Below, piece after piece: positions 25,799-34,735 of a DNA stretch of 64,000 bases. Source of the DNA: Photorhabdus cinerea (GTDB lineage Bacteria; Pseudomonadota; Gammaproteobacteria; Enterobacterales; Enterobacteriaceae); NCBI RefSeq assembly GCF_011189575.1, contig NZ_PUJW01000015.1:1-64000 (forward strand), written 5' to 3'. Under the pieces are notes generated by a model that worked only from the letters and a program-made list of their open reading frames with translations, was not told the DNA's origin and did not search any database. The number at the start of each line of letters is the position of its first letter. Within the stretch, counting starts at the first letter, position 1. A program made the translations under genes and the position numbers.

Positions 25799-27904
25799 AT
25801 GAGCGTAACGGTCATTATATTGGCTATCTTGATCATTAGCCTGATTATAATGGCTTCCTTTCTGATTTTCAGATGGAAGCTGCATGATAATGTCCGTTAT
25901 CTGCCTTCTGTTGCTGAGCCAACCTGTCGTAAATTTAATGCTGATGAATATCAGGCTATTGAATGTTATCTGAATCGTGTATTACCTCCGGTTATGACTG
26001 ATCGTATCAATAAAACATGGCCAGTCCAGGTAGGCAAAAATGACACGATTTATACTATCTGTAATTCCATTACCCGGTTTGCTATTGCTACAGATGAACC
26101 ACATAGCTGGCGTTATTATATTGATATGGCAGAAGTTCATTTGCCGTTTTTCTTTGAGCCTTTTATCAAACAGCAGAATATTATTGACGTAGTTCATACT
26201 GCGACAATACCGCTTGTCATTTCGATTAATGGTCATTTTTTAAAAGATTTTCAGCGAGATTTCCTTTCAGCTCTGGTCGTTTCAGATGTGCCTCATCAAC
26301 AGGCATCGATCCAGAAAAATGGTGATACCAGCGTAAGATTACAGAACATCCGCAAAGAGACGCCGGAAGAATACCGGTTGAATCACTCATCGGGTGTTTG
26401 GGAAGGGGGATTTTTGTGTGTCGGATTTTTTATTTGGCTCCTTGCTTTGTTTTCACCTGCATTATTTTTGCCTTGGCTGATATTGATTGCAGGCAGTTTA
26501 ATGGCTGTTAGCTTCTGGTTGTTATTCTGCCCATTCTCGGTACGTCGGCGTCAGGATATTCATTGTTTTACCGGCATACCAAAACGATGGGGATTATTTG
26601 GAGAGTTTGAACAAGGACAAATGAGTAATATTTCTCTTGGTGGGATTGATTTGATTTATCCACCTCACTGGGAACCTTATGTTATTCACAATCTTGATCA
26701 AAAAACCAATATTGATATTTACACTAATGGTCAGGTAGTCAGGCAAGGGCATTATCTTTCTCTGCATGATGAAGAGAAGAATTATCCTTATCACCGTTAT
26801 GGAAAAAATCTGATGATGATTGGTAGCAGCTTGCTTATTATGTTACTGCTCTATTTTTATCAGCCAATTAGTGCCCCAATGAAGTTGAGTTTTGCCTGGT
26901 TGCATGGGAGCAGTACAAAGGTTGTCACCAATGCTAATGTGATGGAAGGGATGGAATTGCGAGTCGGGGATGTCTTGAAAGCAAAAGGAGTTGGTATGTG
27001 TTATGTGTCGCCGAATAATATGAATGGCAAAGGAGACGCTCATTTTTCTCCATTCGATTGCTCAGGAATATATTGGAATAGCGCTAACCCACCGCCAATG
27101 CCAAAATCAGAAATTATAGAAGATGCGGCTAAACTCATTGCAACCGTTAATAAGCAACTGCGCTTACAGGAAAACAGTGATGTAATTAATCCAAGCCTTG
27201 CTCAGGAAATTTCCAAATCTGGTATGATTTTGTTGGATAATTTCTCTGATATCATATTGAAAACTAAAAATTTATGTGGGAAAGACGCAGACTGTTTTCG
27301 ATTGAAGAATGCTTTGGTTAACCTTGGCAGTGCCAATGATTGGGCAACTTTGTTAAAAGATGCAGAAAGTGGCAAGTTTGATGATACCCACGTTTTATTG
27401 CGTCCAGCAGGGGCTGAAGCTTTGGGAAAGCTAGTTGATGCTACTACATCGTCCTTTATCTATCGGGAAATAGACAAAGCAGCAATGTTGCTTAATAGCC
27501 CTTCTCCGGGAGGGGTTCTGCTGATCAGTGATGAAGGCAAACAGTTGGTTGAAAATATGATGCCGTTAATCATTTCTTATGATCATAATGCGTTGGAACA
27601 GTGGCGTGATTTACAGCGGTTATCAGAAATGTTGTTGCAAACGCCTTTTGAGACAACGGGAATTATCACGGAATTATCTGAGGATACTAGTGGAACCCGT
27701 CGGATTGTGTTGCACAGTGTGCTGGATTCTATGACACTTGCTCGTTGTATTAGTACAACCCTTTTACTCCTGGCCCTTTTTGTTACTTTGATCATTAATC
27801 TTGTATTCGTTGTTAAGAAAAATCGGCAAAACAAGCAACGCTTCAGCAAAATCAGGCAGTATTACGATAACTGTTTCAATATGACTTCCCCGCCTACGCG
27901 TTAG
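25799..27904 (+). CDS. igaA: Rcs-pathway inhibitor IgaA (YrfF)
   Basis: IgaA is an essential inner-membrane protein that restrains the RcsCDB envelope-stress phosphorelay. The 701 residues (E. coli 711) have a membrane helix at 5-24, cytoplasmic domains, membrane pairs near 205-245 and 340-355, a large periplasmic domain, and a last helix near 650-670. A GGGGGAG site precedes the start. It heads igaA-hslR-hslO. Confidence 0.95.
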   Translation: MSVTVIILAILIISLIIMASFLIFRWKLHDNVRYLPSVAEPTCRKFNADEYQAIECYLNRVLPPVMTDRINKTWPVQVGKNDTIYTICNSITRFAIATDEPHSWRYYIDMAEVHLPFFFEPFIKQQNIIDVVHTATIPLVISINGHFLKDFQRDFLSALVVSDVPHQQASIQKNGDTSVRLQNIRKETPEEYRLNHSSGVWEGGFLCVGFFIWLLALFSPALFLPWLILIAGSLMAVSFWLLFCPFSVRRRQDIHCFTGIPKRWGLFGEFEQGQMSNISLGGIDLIYPPHWEPYVIHNLDQKTNIDIYTNGQVVRQGHYLSLHDEEKNYPYHRYGKNLMMIGSSLLIMLLLYFYQPISAPMKLSFAWLHGSSTKVVTNANVMEGMELRVGDVLKAKGVGMCYVSPNNMNGKGDAHFSPFDCSGIYWNSANPPPMPKSEIIEDAAKLIATVNKQLRLQENSDVINPSLAQEISKSGMILLDNFSDIILKTKNLCGKDADCFRLKNALVNLGSANDWATLLKDAESGKFDDTHVLLRPAGAEALGKLVDATTSSFIYREIDKAAMLLNSPSPGGVLLISDEGKQLVENMMPLIISYDHNALEQWRDLQRLSEMLLQTPFETTGIITELSEDTSGTRRIVLHSVLDSMTLARCISTTLLLLALFVTLIINLVFVVKKNRQNKQRFSKIRQYYDNCFNMTSPPTR

Positions 27905-27967
27905 CGATAATCAGCAATGGTGTGTTACGCTCTGTTTTTTTACCAGCGCTGATATTGGGAGATAAAG

Positions 27968-28384
27968 ATGAAGGATAATTCAGACTCCGATCAAGCTGTC
28001 CGTCTGGATAAATGGCTGTGGGCTGCCCGCTTTTATAAAACGCGGGCTGTTGCACGGGAAATGATAGATGGTGGTAAAGTTCATTATAATGGTCAAAGAA
28101 GTAAACCGAGTAAATTAGTTGAACTGAGGGCTGAGATTAAACTACGTCAGGGTAATGATGAACGTATTGTTGAAGTTCTTGCATTAAGCAGCTCTCGGCG
28201 CAGTGCGCCAGAAGCTCAGTTACTTTACCAAGAAACTGAAGCAAGTATTGCTAACCGGGAGAAAATGGTAATAGCTCGTAAAATGAATGCATTAACTATG
28301 CCTCATCCTGATCGTCGGCCAGATAAAAAAGAAAGGCGCACGCTGATTAAGTTTAAGAACACTAAATTGAGTGAGCCGGAATAA
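27968..28384 (+). CDS. hslR: Heat shock protein 15 (HslR)
   Basis: HslR binds free 50S subunits carrying a nascent chain after translation errors. The 138-residue protein starts with an S4 RNA-binding domain (VRLDKWLWAARFYKTRAVAREMIDGGKVHYNG) and has a basic C-terminal tail (RRPDKKERRTLIKFK). It lies between igaA and hslO as in E. coli. Confidence 0.96.
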   Translation: MKDNSDSDQAVRLDKWLWAARFYKTRAVAREMIDGGKVHYNGQRSKPSKLVELRAEIKLRQGNDERIVEVLALSSSRRSAPEAQLLYQETEASIANREKMVIARKMNALTMPHPDRRPDKKERRTLIKFKNTKLSEPE

Positions 28385-28410
28385 CTTGCTCATAAAGATG
28401 AGAGATATTT

Positions 28411-29277
28411 ATGTCTAAACAAGACCAATTACACCGCTTTTTATTTGAGAATTATTCTGTACGTGGTGAGCTGGTTTTAGCCAGTGAAACTTACCAGCAT
28501 ATCCTGGAAGATCATGATTACCCGCAGCCAGTACAACAATTATTGGGAGAATTGTTAGTAGCAACCAGTTTATTAACTGCGACACTGAAATTTGATGGAG
28601 ATATTACTGTTCAGATTCAGGGAGATGGGCCGGTGAAACTGGCCGTAATTAATGGTAATCACCAGCAACAGATGCGTGGTGTTGCTCGTATTGATGGATT
28701 AATTGCTGAAAACAGCGGCCTGAAGCAGATGGTTGGGACAGGTTATATGGTAATTACGATTACCCCAACGCATGGTGAGCGTTATCAAGGTGTGGTTGCT
28801 TTAGAAGGTGAAACTCTGGCGGACTGTCTGGATGATTATTTTAGACAGTCTGAACAGTTACCAACCCGTCTGTTTATCCGTACCGGTATTCAGGATGGAA
28901 ATATCGCGGCTGCGGGTATGTTATTACAGGTTCTGCCGACGGCGGAACAGGATAATACAGAAGCATTTGATCATCTGGTGCAACTTACTGCCACCATTAA
29001 AGGTGGAGAACTCTTCTCATTGGAAGTTAAAGAGATTCTGCATCGTCTTTATCATGAAGAAGATGTGACATTATATGAGCCGCAATCGGTTGAATTTCGT
29101 TGCACTTGTTCCCGTCAACGTTGTGCTGACACGTTAGTGACACTTTCTGACGAAGATATTCATCATATTTTGCAGAAAGATGGCAACATTAACATGGAGT
29201 GTGAGTACTGTGGTACACACTATATTTTTGATGCTGATGATATCACTGAAATTAGGTCGGAAAAAAAGGGTCAATAG
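28411..29277 (+). CDS. hslO: Redox-regulated chaperone Hsp33
   Basis: Hsp33 becomes an ATP-independent holdase when oxidised. The 288-residue protein has its zinc redox switch near the C-terminus: CTCSRQRC supplies the C-x-C pair and CEYCG the C-x2-C pair. It follows hslR by 26 bases and ends the operon before a hairpin terminator. Confidence 0.98.
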   Translation: MSKQDQLHRFLFENYSVRGELVLASETYQHILEDHDYPQPVQQLLGELLVATSLLTATLKFDGDITVQIQGDGPVKLAVINGNHQQQMRGVARIDGLIAENSGLKQMVGTGYMVITITPTHGERYQGVVALEGETLADCLDDYFRQSEQLPTRLFIRTGIQDGNIAAAGMLLQVLPTAEQDNTEAFDHLVQLTATIKGGELFSLEVKEILHRLYHEEDVTLYEPQSVEFRCTCSRQRCADTLVTLSDEDIHHILQKDGNINMECEYCGTHYIFDADDITEIRSEKKGQ

Positions 29278-29299
29278 CACTAATCTGTTTTATCTTTTA

Positions 29300-29320
29300 G
29301 GGCGCGGGTTCGCGCCTTTC
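29300..29320 (+). terminator. hslO terminator
   Basis: GGCGCG pairs with CGCGCC around a GGTT loop and is followed by TTTCT, 23 bases after the hslO stop. Confidence 0.85.
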
Positions 29321-29490
29321 TACCAATATCCATAATATTCAAAGTCTTCCTTTCGTGCATTCCGCCTCAAATTAACCTTAAAAAAATGATAGGTTTTCAA
29401 TTTTTTGATAACAATCGCTGTTAATTAATCGTAATTATTTATTATTGCTCACAGAAAAAGTGTGACTACCCAGGAGCCAGGAGCAATAAC

Positions 29491-31110
29491 ATGAGTGTTA
29501 AAGGCATTACCCCGCAGGAACTCGCGGGCTACGGAATCCATGATGTTAGCGAAGTTGTTTATAATCCAAGTTATGAGCTGTTATTTTCAGAAGAAACTGA
29601 ACCTTCACTTGAAGGCTACGAGAGTGGCACTCTGACCAACCTGGGGGCTGTAGCTGTCGATACGGGGATCTTCACTGGTCGTTCTCCCAAAGATAAGTAT
29701 ATTGTTCGTGATGATGTAACCCGTGATACCGTATGGTGGTCTGACCAAGGAAAAGGCAAGAATGATAACAAGCCATTACATCAGGAAACATGGACACATC
29801 TGAAAGGGCTGGTCACTAAACAACTTTCAGGCAAACGTTTGTTTATTGTCGATGTTTTCTGTGGGGCGAATGCAGATACACGCCTGAAAGTCCGCTTTAT
29901 TACCGAAGTTGCGTGGCAGGCTCACTTTGTTAAAAACATGTTTATCCGTCCGTCAGATGAAGAACTGGCTGGATTCAAACCTGATTTTATTGTGATGAAC
30001 GGTGCAAAATGCACTAACCCACAATGGAAAGAGCAGGGTTTGAACTCTGAAAACTTCGTTGCATTCAACCTGACAGAGCGTATGCAACTGATCGGGGGTA
30101 CCTGGTACGGTGGCGAAATGAAAAAAGGGATGTTCTCAATGATGAACTACCTGTTGCCATTGAAAGGGATTGCTTCAATGCACTGTTCTGCCAATGTTGG
30201 AGAACAGGGGGATGTTGCTGTCTTCTTCGGCTTGTCCGGTACAGGTAAAACCACACTTTCTACTGATCCAAAACGTAAACTGATTGGTGACGATGAACAC
30301 GGTTGGGATGATGACGGTGTATTTAACTTTGAAGGTGGTTGTTACGCAAAAACTATCAATCTGTCCGAAGAAGCGGAACCGGATATCTACAATGCGATTA
30401 AACGTGATGCGTTGCTGGAAAATGTTACTGTACTGGCAGATGGTACCGTTGATTTCAATGATGGTTCAAAAACCGAAAACACGCGTGTTTCTTATCCTAT
30501 CCATCATATTGAAAACATTGTTAAGCCAATTTCCAAAGCGGGACATGCTACCAAGGTGATCTTTCTGACGGCTGACGCATTTGGTGTGTTGCCTCCGGTA
30601 TCCCGACTGACACCAGAGCAGACTCAATATCACTTCTTATCTGGCTTCACGGCAAAACTGGCCGGTACAGAACGTGGTGTGACTGAACCAACGCCAACAT
30701 TCTCCGCATGTTTCGGTGCTGCATTTTTGACTCTGCATCCGACTCAATACGCAGAGGTATTAGTAAAACGTATGCAGGCCGCAGGTGCCAAAGCTTATTT
30801 GGTAAACACTGGCTGGAATGGGACGGGGAAACGAATCTCTATTAAAGATACCCGTGGGATTATTGATGCCATTTTGAGTGGTGATATTGAGGAAGCCGAT
30901 ACTATCGAATTACCGATCTTCGAGCTGGCAGTTCCTACTGCATTGCCTGGTGTTGATACCAATATTCTTGATCCACGTAATACTTATGCAGATAAATCTC
31001 AGTGGGAAGAGAAGGCGAAAGACTTAGCACACCGTTTTGTCGACAACTTTGATAAATACACGGATACCCCAGCAGGGGAAGCTTTGGTAAAAGCAGGCCC
31101 TAAACTGTAG
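29491..31110 (+). CDS. pckA: Phosphoenolpyruvate carboxykinase (ATP)
   Basis: PckA converts oxaloacetate to phosphoenolpyruvate, opening gluconeogenesis. The 539-residue protein has the P-loop GLSGTGKTTLS, the metal-binding stretch GDDEHGWDDDGVFNFEGGCYAK and the GRSPKDKYIVRD substrate loop. It fits functionally with the acetate operon in this window. AGGAG sits 12 bases before the start. Confidence 0.98.
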   Translation: MSVKGITPQELAGYGIHDVSEVVYNPSYELLFSEETEPSLEGYESGTLTNLGAVAVDTGIFTGRSPKDKYIVRDDVTRDTVWWSDQGKGKNDNKPLHQETWTHLKGLVTKQLSGKRLFIVDVFCGANADTRLKVRFITEVAWQAHFVKNMFIRPSDEELAGFKPDFIVMNGAKCTNPQWKEQGLNSENFVAFNLTERMQLIGGTWYGGEMKKGMFSMMNYLLPLKGIASMHCSANVGEQGDVAVFFGLSGTGKTTLSTDPKRKLIGDDEHGWDDDGVFNFEGGCYAKTINLSEEAEPDIYNAIKRDALLENVTVLADGTVDFNDGSKTENTRVSYPIHHIENIVKPISKAGHATKVIFLTADAFGVLPPVSRLTPEQTQYHFLSGFTAKLAGTERGVTEPTPTFSACFGAAFLTLHPTQYAEVLVKRMQAAGAKAYLVNTGWNGTGKRISIKDTRGIIDAILSGDIEEADTIELPIFELAVPTALPGVDTNILDPRNTYADKSQWEEKAKDLAHRFVDNFDKYTDTPAGEALVKAGPKL

Positions 31111-31158
31111 TTGTAAATTTTTTAAACCTCATCTGTATGGGTGAGGTCAGACTGCTGA

Positions 31159-31192
31159 CAAACCTCGTTTAAAAGAACGGGGTTTGTTTTTT
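31159..31192 (+). terminator. pckA terminator
   Basis: CAAACCTCGTT pairs with AACGGGGTTTG (11 bp, one G-U) around a six-base loop and runs into TTTTTT. A weaker hairpin, CCTCA/TGAGG, lies just before at 31127-31146. Confidence 0.88.
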
Positions 31193-31195
31193 CAT

Positions 31196-31690
31196 GATGA
31201 AAAATGTTGTGGCCATTTTCCTCATTAGCTCCATGGGATCGCCCACCGATGCGCCATTTTTGTCCTTGCCGTACCATATACCTCCTGTGTCCAGCAATAA
31301 AAATAACAAAACGTGGCGACTCGCAACGCTATCTTCTTGATATTTTGGGCTGTTACCGGTCAGTCCGAGGCGCAGAAACCAACGGTAAGCCACATTAACC
31401 TGAATTTCCTGTACCAGACGGCGTTCACTGGGAATACCAAATAAATAGCCCAGTAACATCATCTTAATCAGCATGACCGGATCGATGGCTGGCCGGCCAT
31501 TATTGTGGCAATACAACGGGGCGACTAATTCGCGGATAAATTCGAAATCAAGGGCGGCATCAACTTGACGTACCAGATGGTTTTTGGAGACCCGCTCGTC
31601 AAGCGAGTGGGTTTCTGGCGGGAAAGTTTGGGGCGGCGGTGTTCTTAACATGGCGGCAAGCTCCGTCTTGTGAACGGAACTTAATTAAAA
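31196..31690 (-). pseudogene. IS1182-family transposase fragment
   Basis: The N-terminal part of an IS1182-type transposase is visible: LDERVSKNHLVRQVDAALDFEFI, APLYCHNNGRPAIDPVMLIKMMLLGYLFGI and RLVQEIQVNVAYRWFLRLGL. After about residue 100 (near 31340) similarity to the family stops and unrelated sequence (NSPKYQEDSVASRH and on) follows until a stop near the pckA terminator. The DDE catalytic region is missing, so this is a dead remnant. A hairpin-forming end (AAAGTGC/GCACTTT, 31692-31719) lies just upstream and may be the old element terminus. Confidence 0.82.
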
Positions 31691-31728
31691 CAAAGTGCCG
31701 TATAAAAAACCAGCACTTTGTCAATAAT

Positions 31729-31755
31729 CTAACCACCTCTTAAAGAGGTGGTTAG
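31729..31755. repeat. Perfect 13-bp palindrome
   Basis: CTAACCACCTCTT and AAGAGGTGGTTAG are perfect inverted copies around one central A. No T-run follows on either strand. It lies between the IS1182 fragment and the IS630 element and its role is unclear. Confidence 0.7.
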
Positions 31756-31858
31756 AAATAACAATAAAATAGAATTTTTTCGTTGAGAGCCGTTGGGAAT
31801 TCACATATACACAAACTAAATTTAACAATCTCAATGATACATAAAGGTGTTATAAATA

Positions 31859-32999
31859 ACTTTTCAAAATAGTAGATCACTTGGAGGGAACTCAGTCCAA
31901 TTTTTGCGATCTGATCAATTGCAAAAAATCCCAAACCACTAAACGGACTGAGTTATGCCTATCATAGCACTGATACCCCGCAATGAACGACGCCTGATGA
32001 AAAAAATTATCCAAACCACCCGAGATAAAAATTATGCCCGCAGACTCATGGCCATGTTAATGCTACATCGCGGCGAGTCTGTTTCACAAGTCGCCAGAAC
32101 CCTTTGTGCCGGGCGTTCTTCCGTCAATCGCTGGATAAATGGGTTTACTTTATATGGTCTGGAAGGCTTGAAAAGCCTGCCTGCGGGCAGACCCGCTGTC
32201 TGGAATTTAATCCCACTTTATCCTTTGCTGTCTTTTTTATTACAACATTCTCCCCAACAATTGGGTTGCTTGCGTTCTCGTTGGAGTCTTGAACTTTTTA
32301 TAATGAAAATCAATGCATTATTAAATATAAAATTATCCATCAGCACCTTCTATCGTTACTTACGTAAAATGGGTATCGTTTGGCGAAGAGCAGCTCCGAC
32401 GCTTAAATTACCCGATCCCGAATACCCTGAAAAAATGGCGAAAATTATTGAGGCATTGTCAACGTGCTCGGAAAAACATCCGGTCTTTTATGAAGATGAA
32501 GTTGATATCGAGTTAAATCCAAAAATCGGAGCTGACGGGTATTTAAAAGGGCAGCAGAAACGTATAGTGACACTAGGAAAAAACCAAAAACATTACCTTG
32601 CGGGTTGTCTGAATGTTCAAACAGGGAAAATCACTTATGTTGGCGGGTTAAATAAGAATTCTCGATTATTTATCAATGTATTGGAAGAACTTGATCGCCA
32701 ATATTGTCACGTTGAAACCCTCACGTTAATTTTGGATAATTATAGTATTCACAAAAGCCGGATGGTCAGTGATTGGCTGACTCGTCATTCTAAATTTAAC
32801 CTATTGTTTTTACCTGTTTATTCCCCCGAGCTGAATAAAATTGAGCGCCTGTGGCAATCCCTGCATGAAACGGTGACACGAAATCATTGCTGCCAGTATA
32901 TGTGGCAGTTGCTCGAAAAAGTGAAAACATTTTTGAATTCATTCTCCTACCGGGCTCACAGAGAATAAAAAGAAAGGGTGTATCATAATTATGAAAAGT
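31859..32999 (+). mobile_element. Intact IS630-family insertion sequence
   Basis: The element spans 1141 bp. Its ends share ACTTTTCA as terminal inverted repeat (left ACTTTTCAAAATAG, right complement ACTTTTCATAATTA, with further CAC matches inside) and it is flanked by TA at 31857-31858 and 33000-33001, the normal IS630 target duplication. Between left end and transposase lies a nested hairpin: AACTCAGTCC (31889-31898) with GGACTGAGTT (31945-31954), enclosing TTTTTGC/GCAAAAA. The only gene inside is an intact transposase. Confidence 0.85.
31955..32968 (+). CDS. IS630-family transposase
   Basis: The 337-residue transposase has an N-terminal helix-turn-helix (VSQVARTLCAGRSSVNRWINGF, about 50-71), a linker with a winged helix region, and a DDE_3 domain. 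Its acids are in FYEDEVDIELNP, LILDNYSIHKS and LPVYSPELNKIERLW. The frame is full length and undamaged, so the element could be active. It begins directly after the right arm of a long hairpin that may hide the ribosome site in read-through RNA. Confidence 0.93.
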   Translation: MPIIALIPRNERRLMKKIIQTTRDKNYARRLMAMLMLHRGESVSQVARTLCAGRSSVNRWINGFTLYGLEGLKSLPAGRPAVWNLIPLYPLLSFLLQHSPQQLGCLRSRWSLELFIMKINALLNIKLSISTFYRYLRKMGIVWRRAAPTLKLPDPEYPEKMAKIIEALSTCSEKHPVFYEDEVDIELNPKIGADGYLKGQQKRIVTLGKNQKHYLAGCLNVQTGKITYVGGLNKNSRLFINVLEELDRQYCHVETLTLILDNYSIHKSRMVSDWLTRHSKFNLLFLPVYSPELNKIERLWQSLHETVTRNHCCQYMWQLLEKVKTFLNSFSYRAHRE

Positions 33000-33251
33000 T
33001 ATTTAGATGAGGATTCAGCAGAAAAAGAGCTTTTTCATTGTATCAAACAAGTAAATTGGCCTAACTTCCCTATCGAATTTTCTGATCCAAATTATCGTTT
33101 CACTGGAAATGAAAATAAAACGGAGGCATTATCATTATTCCTTGAAAAGATTAAAAATGTAGATTCCAATTATGTTAGGGACTTTTTAGAGTTTGATTTT
33201 TCCCAAGAACAATTTTATAATGAATCCTTTGATATGTTCTTTTCTCATTAA
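32991..33251 (+). CDS. Hypothetical acidic protein, start supplied by IS630 end
   Basis: This 86-residue acidic protein (SYLDEDSAEKELFHCIKQVN, YVRDFLEFDFSQEQF) has no family I recognise, membrane segment or signal. Its ATG and first codons (32991-32999) lie inside the right terminal repeat of the IS630 element, and the sequence native to the locus begins at the TA at 33000. The original start is thus lost or elsewhere, and the gene may be a truncated remnant. It is 32 bases before the decarboxylase gene and could share its transcript. Confidence 0.5.
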   Translation: MKSYLDEDSAEKELFHCIKQVNWPNFPIEFSDPNYRFTGNENKTEALSLFLEKIKNVDSNYVRDFLEFDFSQEQFYNESFDMFFSH

Positions 33252-33283
33252 TTATTGCTGGATATTTTTATAGTTGAGAAATT

Positions 33284-34099
33284 ATGAATTTCGTAGAAAA
33301 AATTAGCTATTCATCCGATAAAAATAACTCTTTACTTTGTATCGGAATAGATCCTATAAACGATAAATTACCCGAACATTATAGAAACTCCAAAGATGGA
33401 TATTATGAATTTAGTAAGAAAATAATTGATTCTACTCATGATTTAGTATGTGCATATAAGCCACAGATTGCTCATTTTTCATCTGCTGGTAAAGAACATG
33501 AACTCGAAAAAATCATCAATTATATAAAAACTACTTATCCTGATATCCCTATTATCCTTGATGCAAAACGTGGTGATATTGGCAGTACTGCAGAACAATA
33601 TGCAAAGGAAAGTTTCGAAAGGTATAATGCTGATGCTGTTACAATTAACCCTTATCTTGGTTTCGATTCCTTAAAACCATTTTTAGATTATAAAGACAAA
33701 GGCATTATATTGCTGTGTCGGACATCAAACCCCGGCGCAGTAAATATCCAAGATTTACTTGTTGATGGTGAACCATTATATAAGAAAGTTGCATCTTTGA
33801 TAGTTAATGAATGGAATTATAATAATAACTGTCTTGCTGTAGTAGGCGCAACCTGGCCGACTCAGATGAAGGAAATTAGAGAAATAGCAAAAAATATTGT
33901 TTTCCTAGTTCCTGGAGTTGGCGCACAAGGTGGATCAATTAAAGACTTGGTAATCAACGGAAAAAATGAAGATGGAAAAGGATTAATAATAAGTAGTTCT
34001 CGTTCAATTATTTATACTTCACAGAATGAATTCGATTTTGCAGACAAAGCAAGGCAGACAGCTAAAGAAATTAGGGATAATATCAATCTGTATAGGTAA
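33284..34099 (+). CDS. Orotidine 5'-phosphate decarboxylase, type 2
   Basis: The 271-residue protein has LLCIGIDPINDKLPEHY at the N-terminus, the catalytic DAKRGDIGSTAEQYA (Asp-Lys-Asp array) and FLVPGVGAQGGS for phosphate binding. Length and spacing fit the type 2 (about 270-280 residues, mycobacterial-like) group and not the 240-residue enterobacterial PyrF. It would convert OMP to UMP, or act on a related nucleotide in a specialised pathway. AT-rich codon use and its place between IS elements point to acquisition by transfer. I leave the symbol blank to avoid confusion with the housekeeping pyrF. Confidence 0.87.
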   Translation: MNFVEKISYSSDKNNSLLCIGIDPINDKLPEHYRNSKDGYYEFSKKIIDSTHDLVCAYKPQIAHFSSAGKEHELEKIINYIKTTYPDIPIILDAKRGDIGSTAEQYAKESFERYNADAVTINPYLGFDSLKPFLDYKDKGIILLCRTSNPGAVNIQDLLVDGEPLYKKVASLIVNEWNYNNNCLAVVGATWPTQMKEIREIAKNIVFLVPGVGAQGGSIKDLVINGKNEDGKGLIISSSRSIIYTSQNEFDFADKARQTAKEIRDNINLYR

Positions 34100-34105
34100 A
34101 TAACC

Positions 34106-34275
34106 TCAGCTCTGCTTAAGAAGGGCTAGGTCAGAGCCTCGTAAATTTAAGCTCGGTTTTTTGGGTTGAAAAGTGTAAGCAATTAATCCTGACACAACCT
34201 CCAATAAAAAACCGAGCAGACTACGGTGCCTTGAATGCTCTATCTGAGAAATATTTCTTAATTGATCGACCACCG
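34106..34275 (-). pseudogene. 3' end of an IS982-like transposase
   Basis: On the minus strand the last 55 or so residues of an IS982-type transposase are visible: VDQLRNISQIEHSRHRSLL, FLLEVVSGLIAYTFQPKKPSLNL. Everything upstream is absent because the gene is joined to a group II intron end at about 34275. It is a dead remnant. Confidence 0.7.
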
Positions 34276-34350
34276 GTTGAGTAGACTGCAGGAACTTCCC
34301 CCGCAGTCTCTTGCAGAACGGTACGTGAGCCTCTCGACTCATACCGCTCT
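34276..34350 (-). mobile_element. Group II intron 3' end (domains V and VI)
   Basis: On the minus strand 34350-34315 reads GAGCGGTATGAGTCGAGAGG then CTCACGTACCGTTCT. This is the domain V hairpin of bacterial group II introns (consensus GAGCCGUAU ... GUACGGUUC) with compensating base changes in the lower stem. Next, 34314-34276 forms a domain VI-like hairpin (AGACTGCGG with CCTGCAGTCT and an unpaired A near the branch position). No reverse transcriptase remains, since the IS3 element begins at 34350. The intron had inserted in the IS982-like transposase. Confidence 0.72.
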
Positions 34351-34420
34351 GTAGTGGTTTAATATTCCTGGACACATCAAAAGCCTGTTAATGTGACAAC
34401 AGTCAATTGAGGTGTAGTCT

Positions 34421-34735
34421 ATGAACAATCATCAAACTAAACGTCGCTTCTCCTCGGAATTCAAGTTGGAGGCGATTACACAAGTTATTACACACCGGCA
34501 GTGTGTGCCTGATGTGGCCCGGGCTCTCGAACTTGACCCCAGCACCTTGCGCAAGTGGATAAAACAATATCAGGCCGAACTGAACGGGATTACCCCTTCC
34601 GGTATCGCGCTGACGCCTGAACAACAGCGCATTAAAGCGCTGGAAGCCCAAGTCAGGCGCCTAGAAATGGAGAAAGCCATTTTAAAGCAGGCAGCCGTGT
34701 TGATGAGCGAGATACCCGGCAAGTTTACGCTTTAA
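34421..34735 (+). CDS. IS3-family transposase OrfA
   Basis: A 104-residue OrfA with an N-terminal HTH (RRFSSEFKLEAITQVITH, VPDVARALELDPSTLRKWIKQYQ) and a C-terminal leucine-zipper coiled coil (RIKALEAQVRRLEMEKAILKQA). It is intact but has no functional OrfB partner here. In IS3 elements full transposase comes from -1 frameshifting near the end of orfA. Confidence 0.88.
   Translation: MNNHQTKRRFSSEFKLEAITQVITHRQCVPDVARALELDPSTLRKWIKQYQAELNGITPSGIALTPEQQRIKALEAQVRRLEMEKAILKQAAVLMSEIPGKFTL

Noticed and set aside
34276..34375. N-terminal part of an 89-codon ORF as protein
   Set aside because: The translated part up to KFLQSTQP covers group II intron domains V and VI; only the end is transposase-coding.
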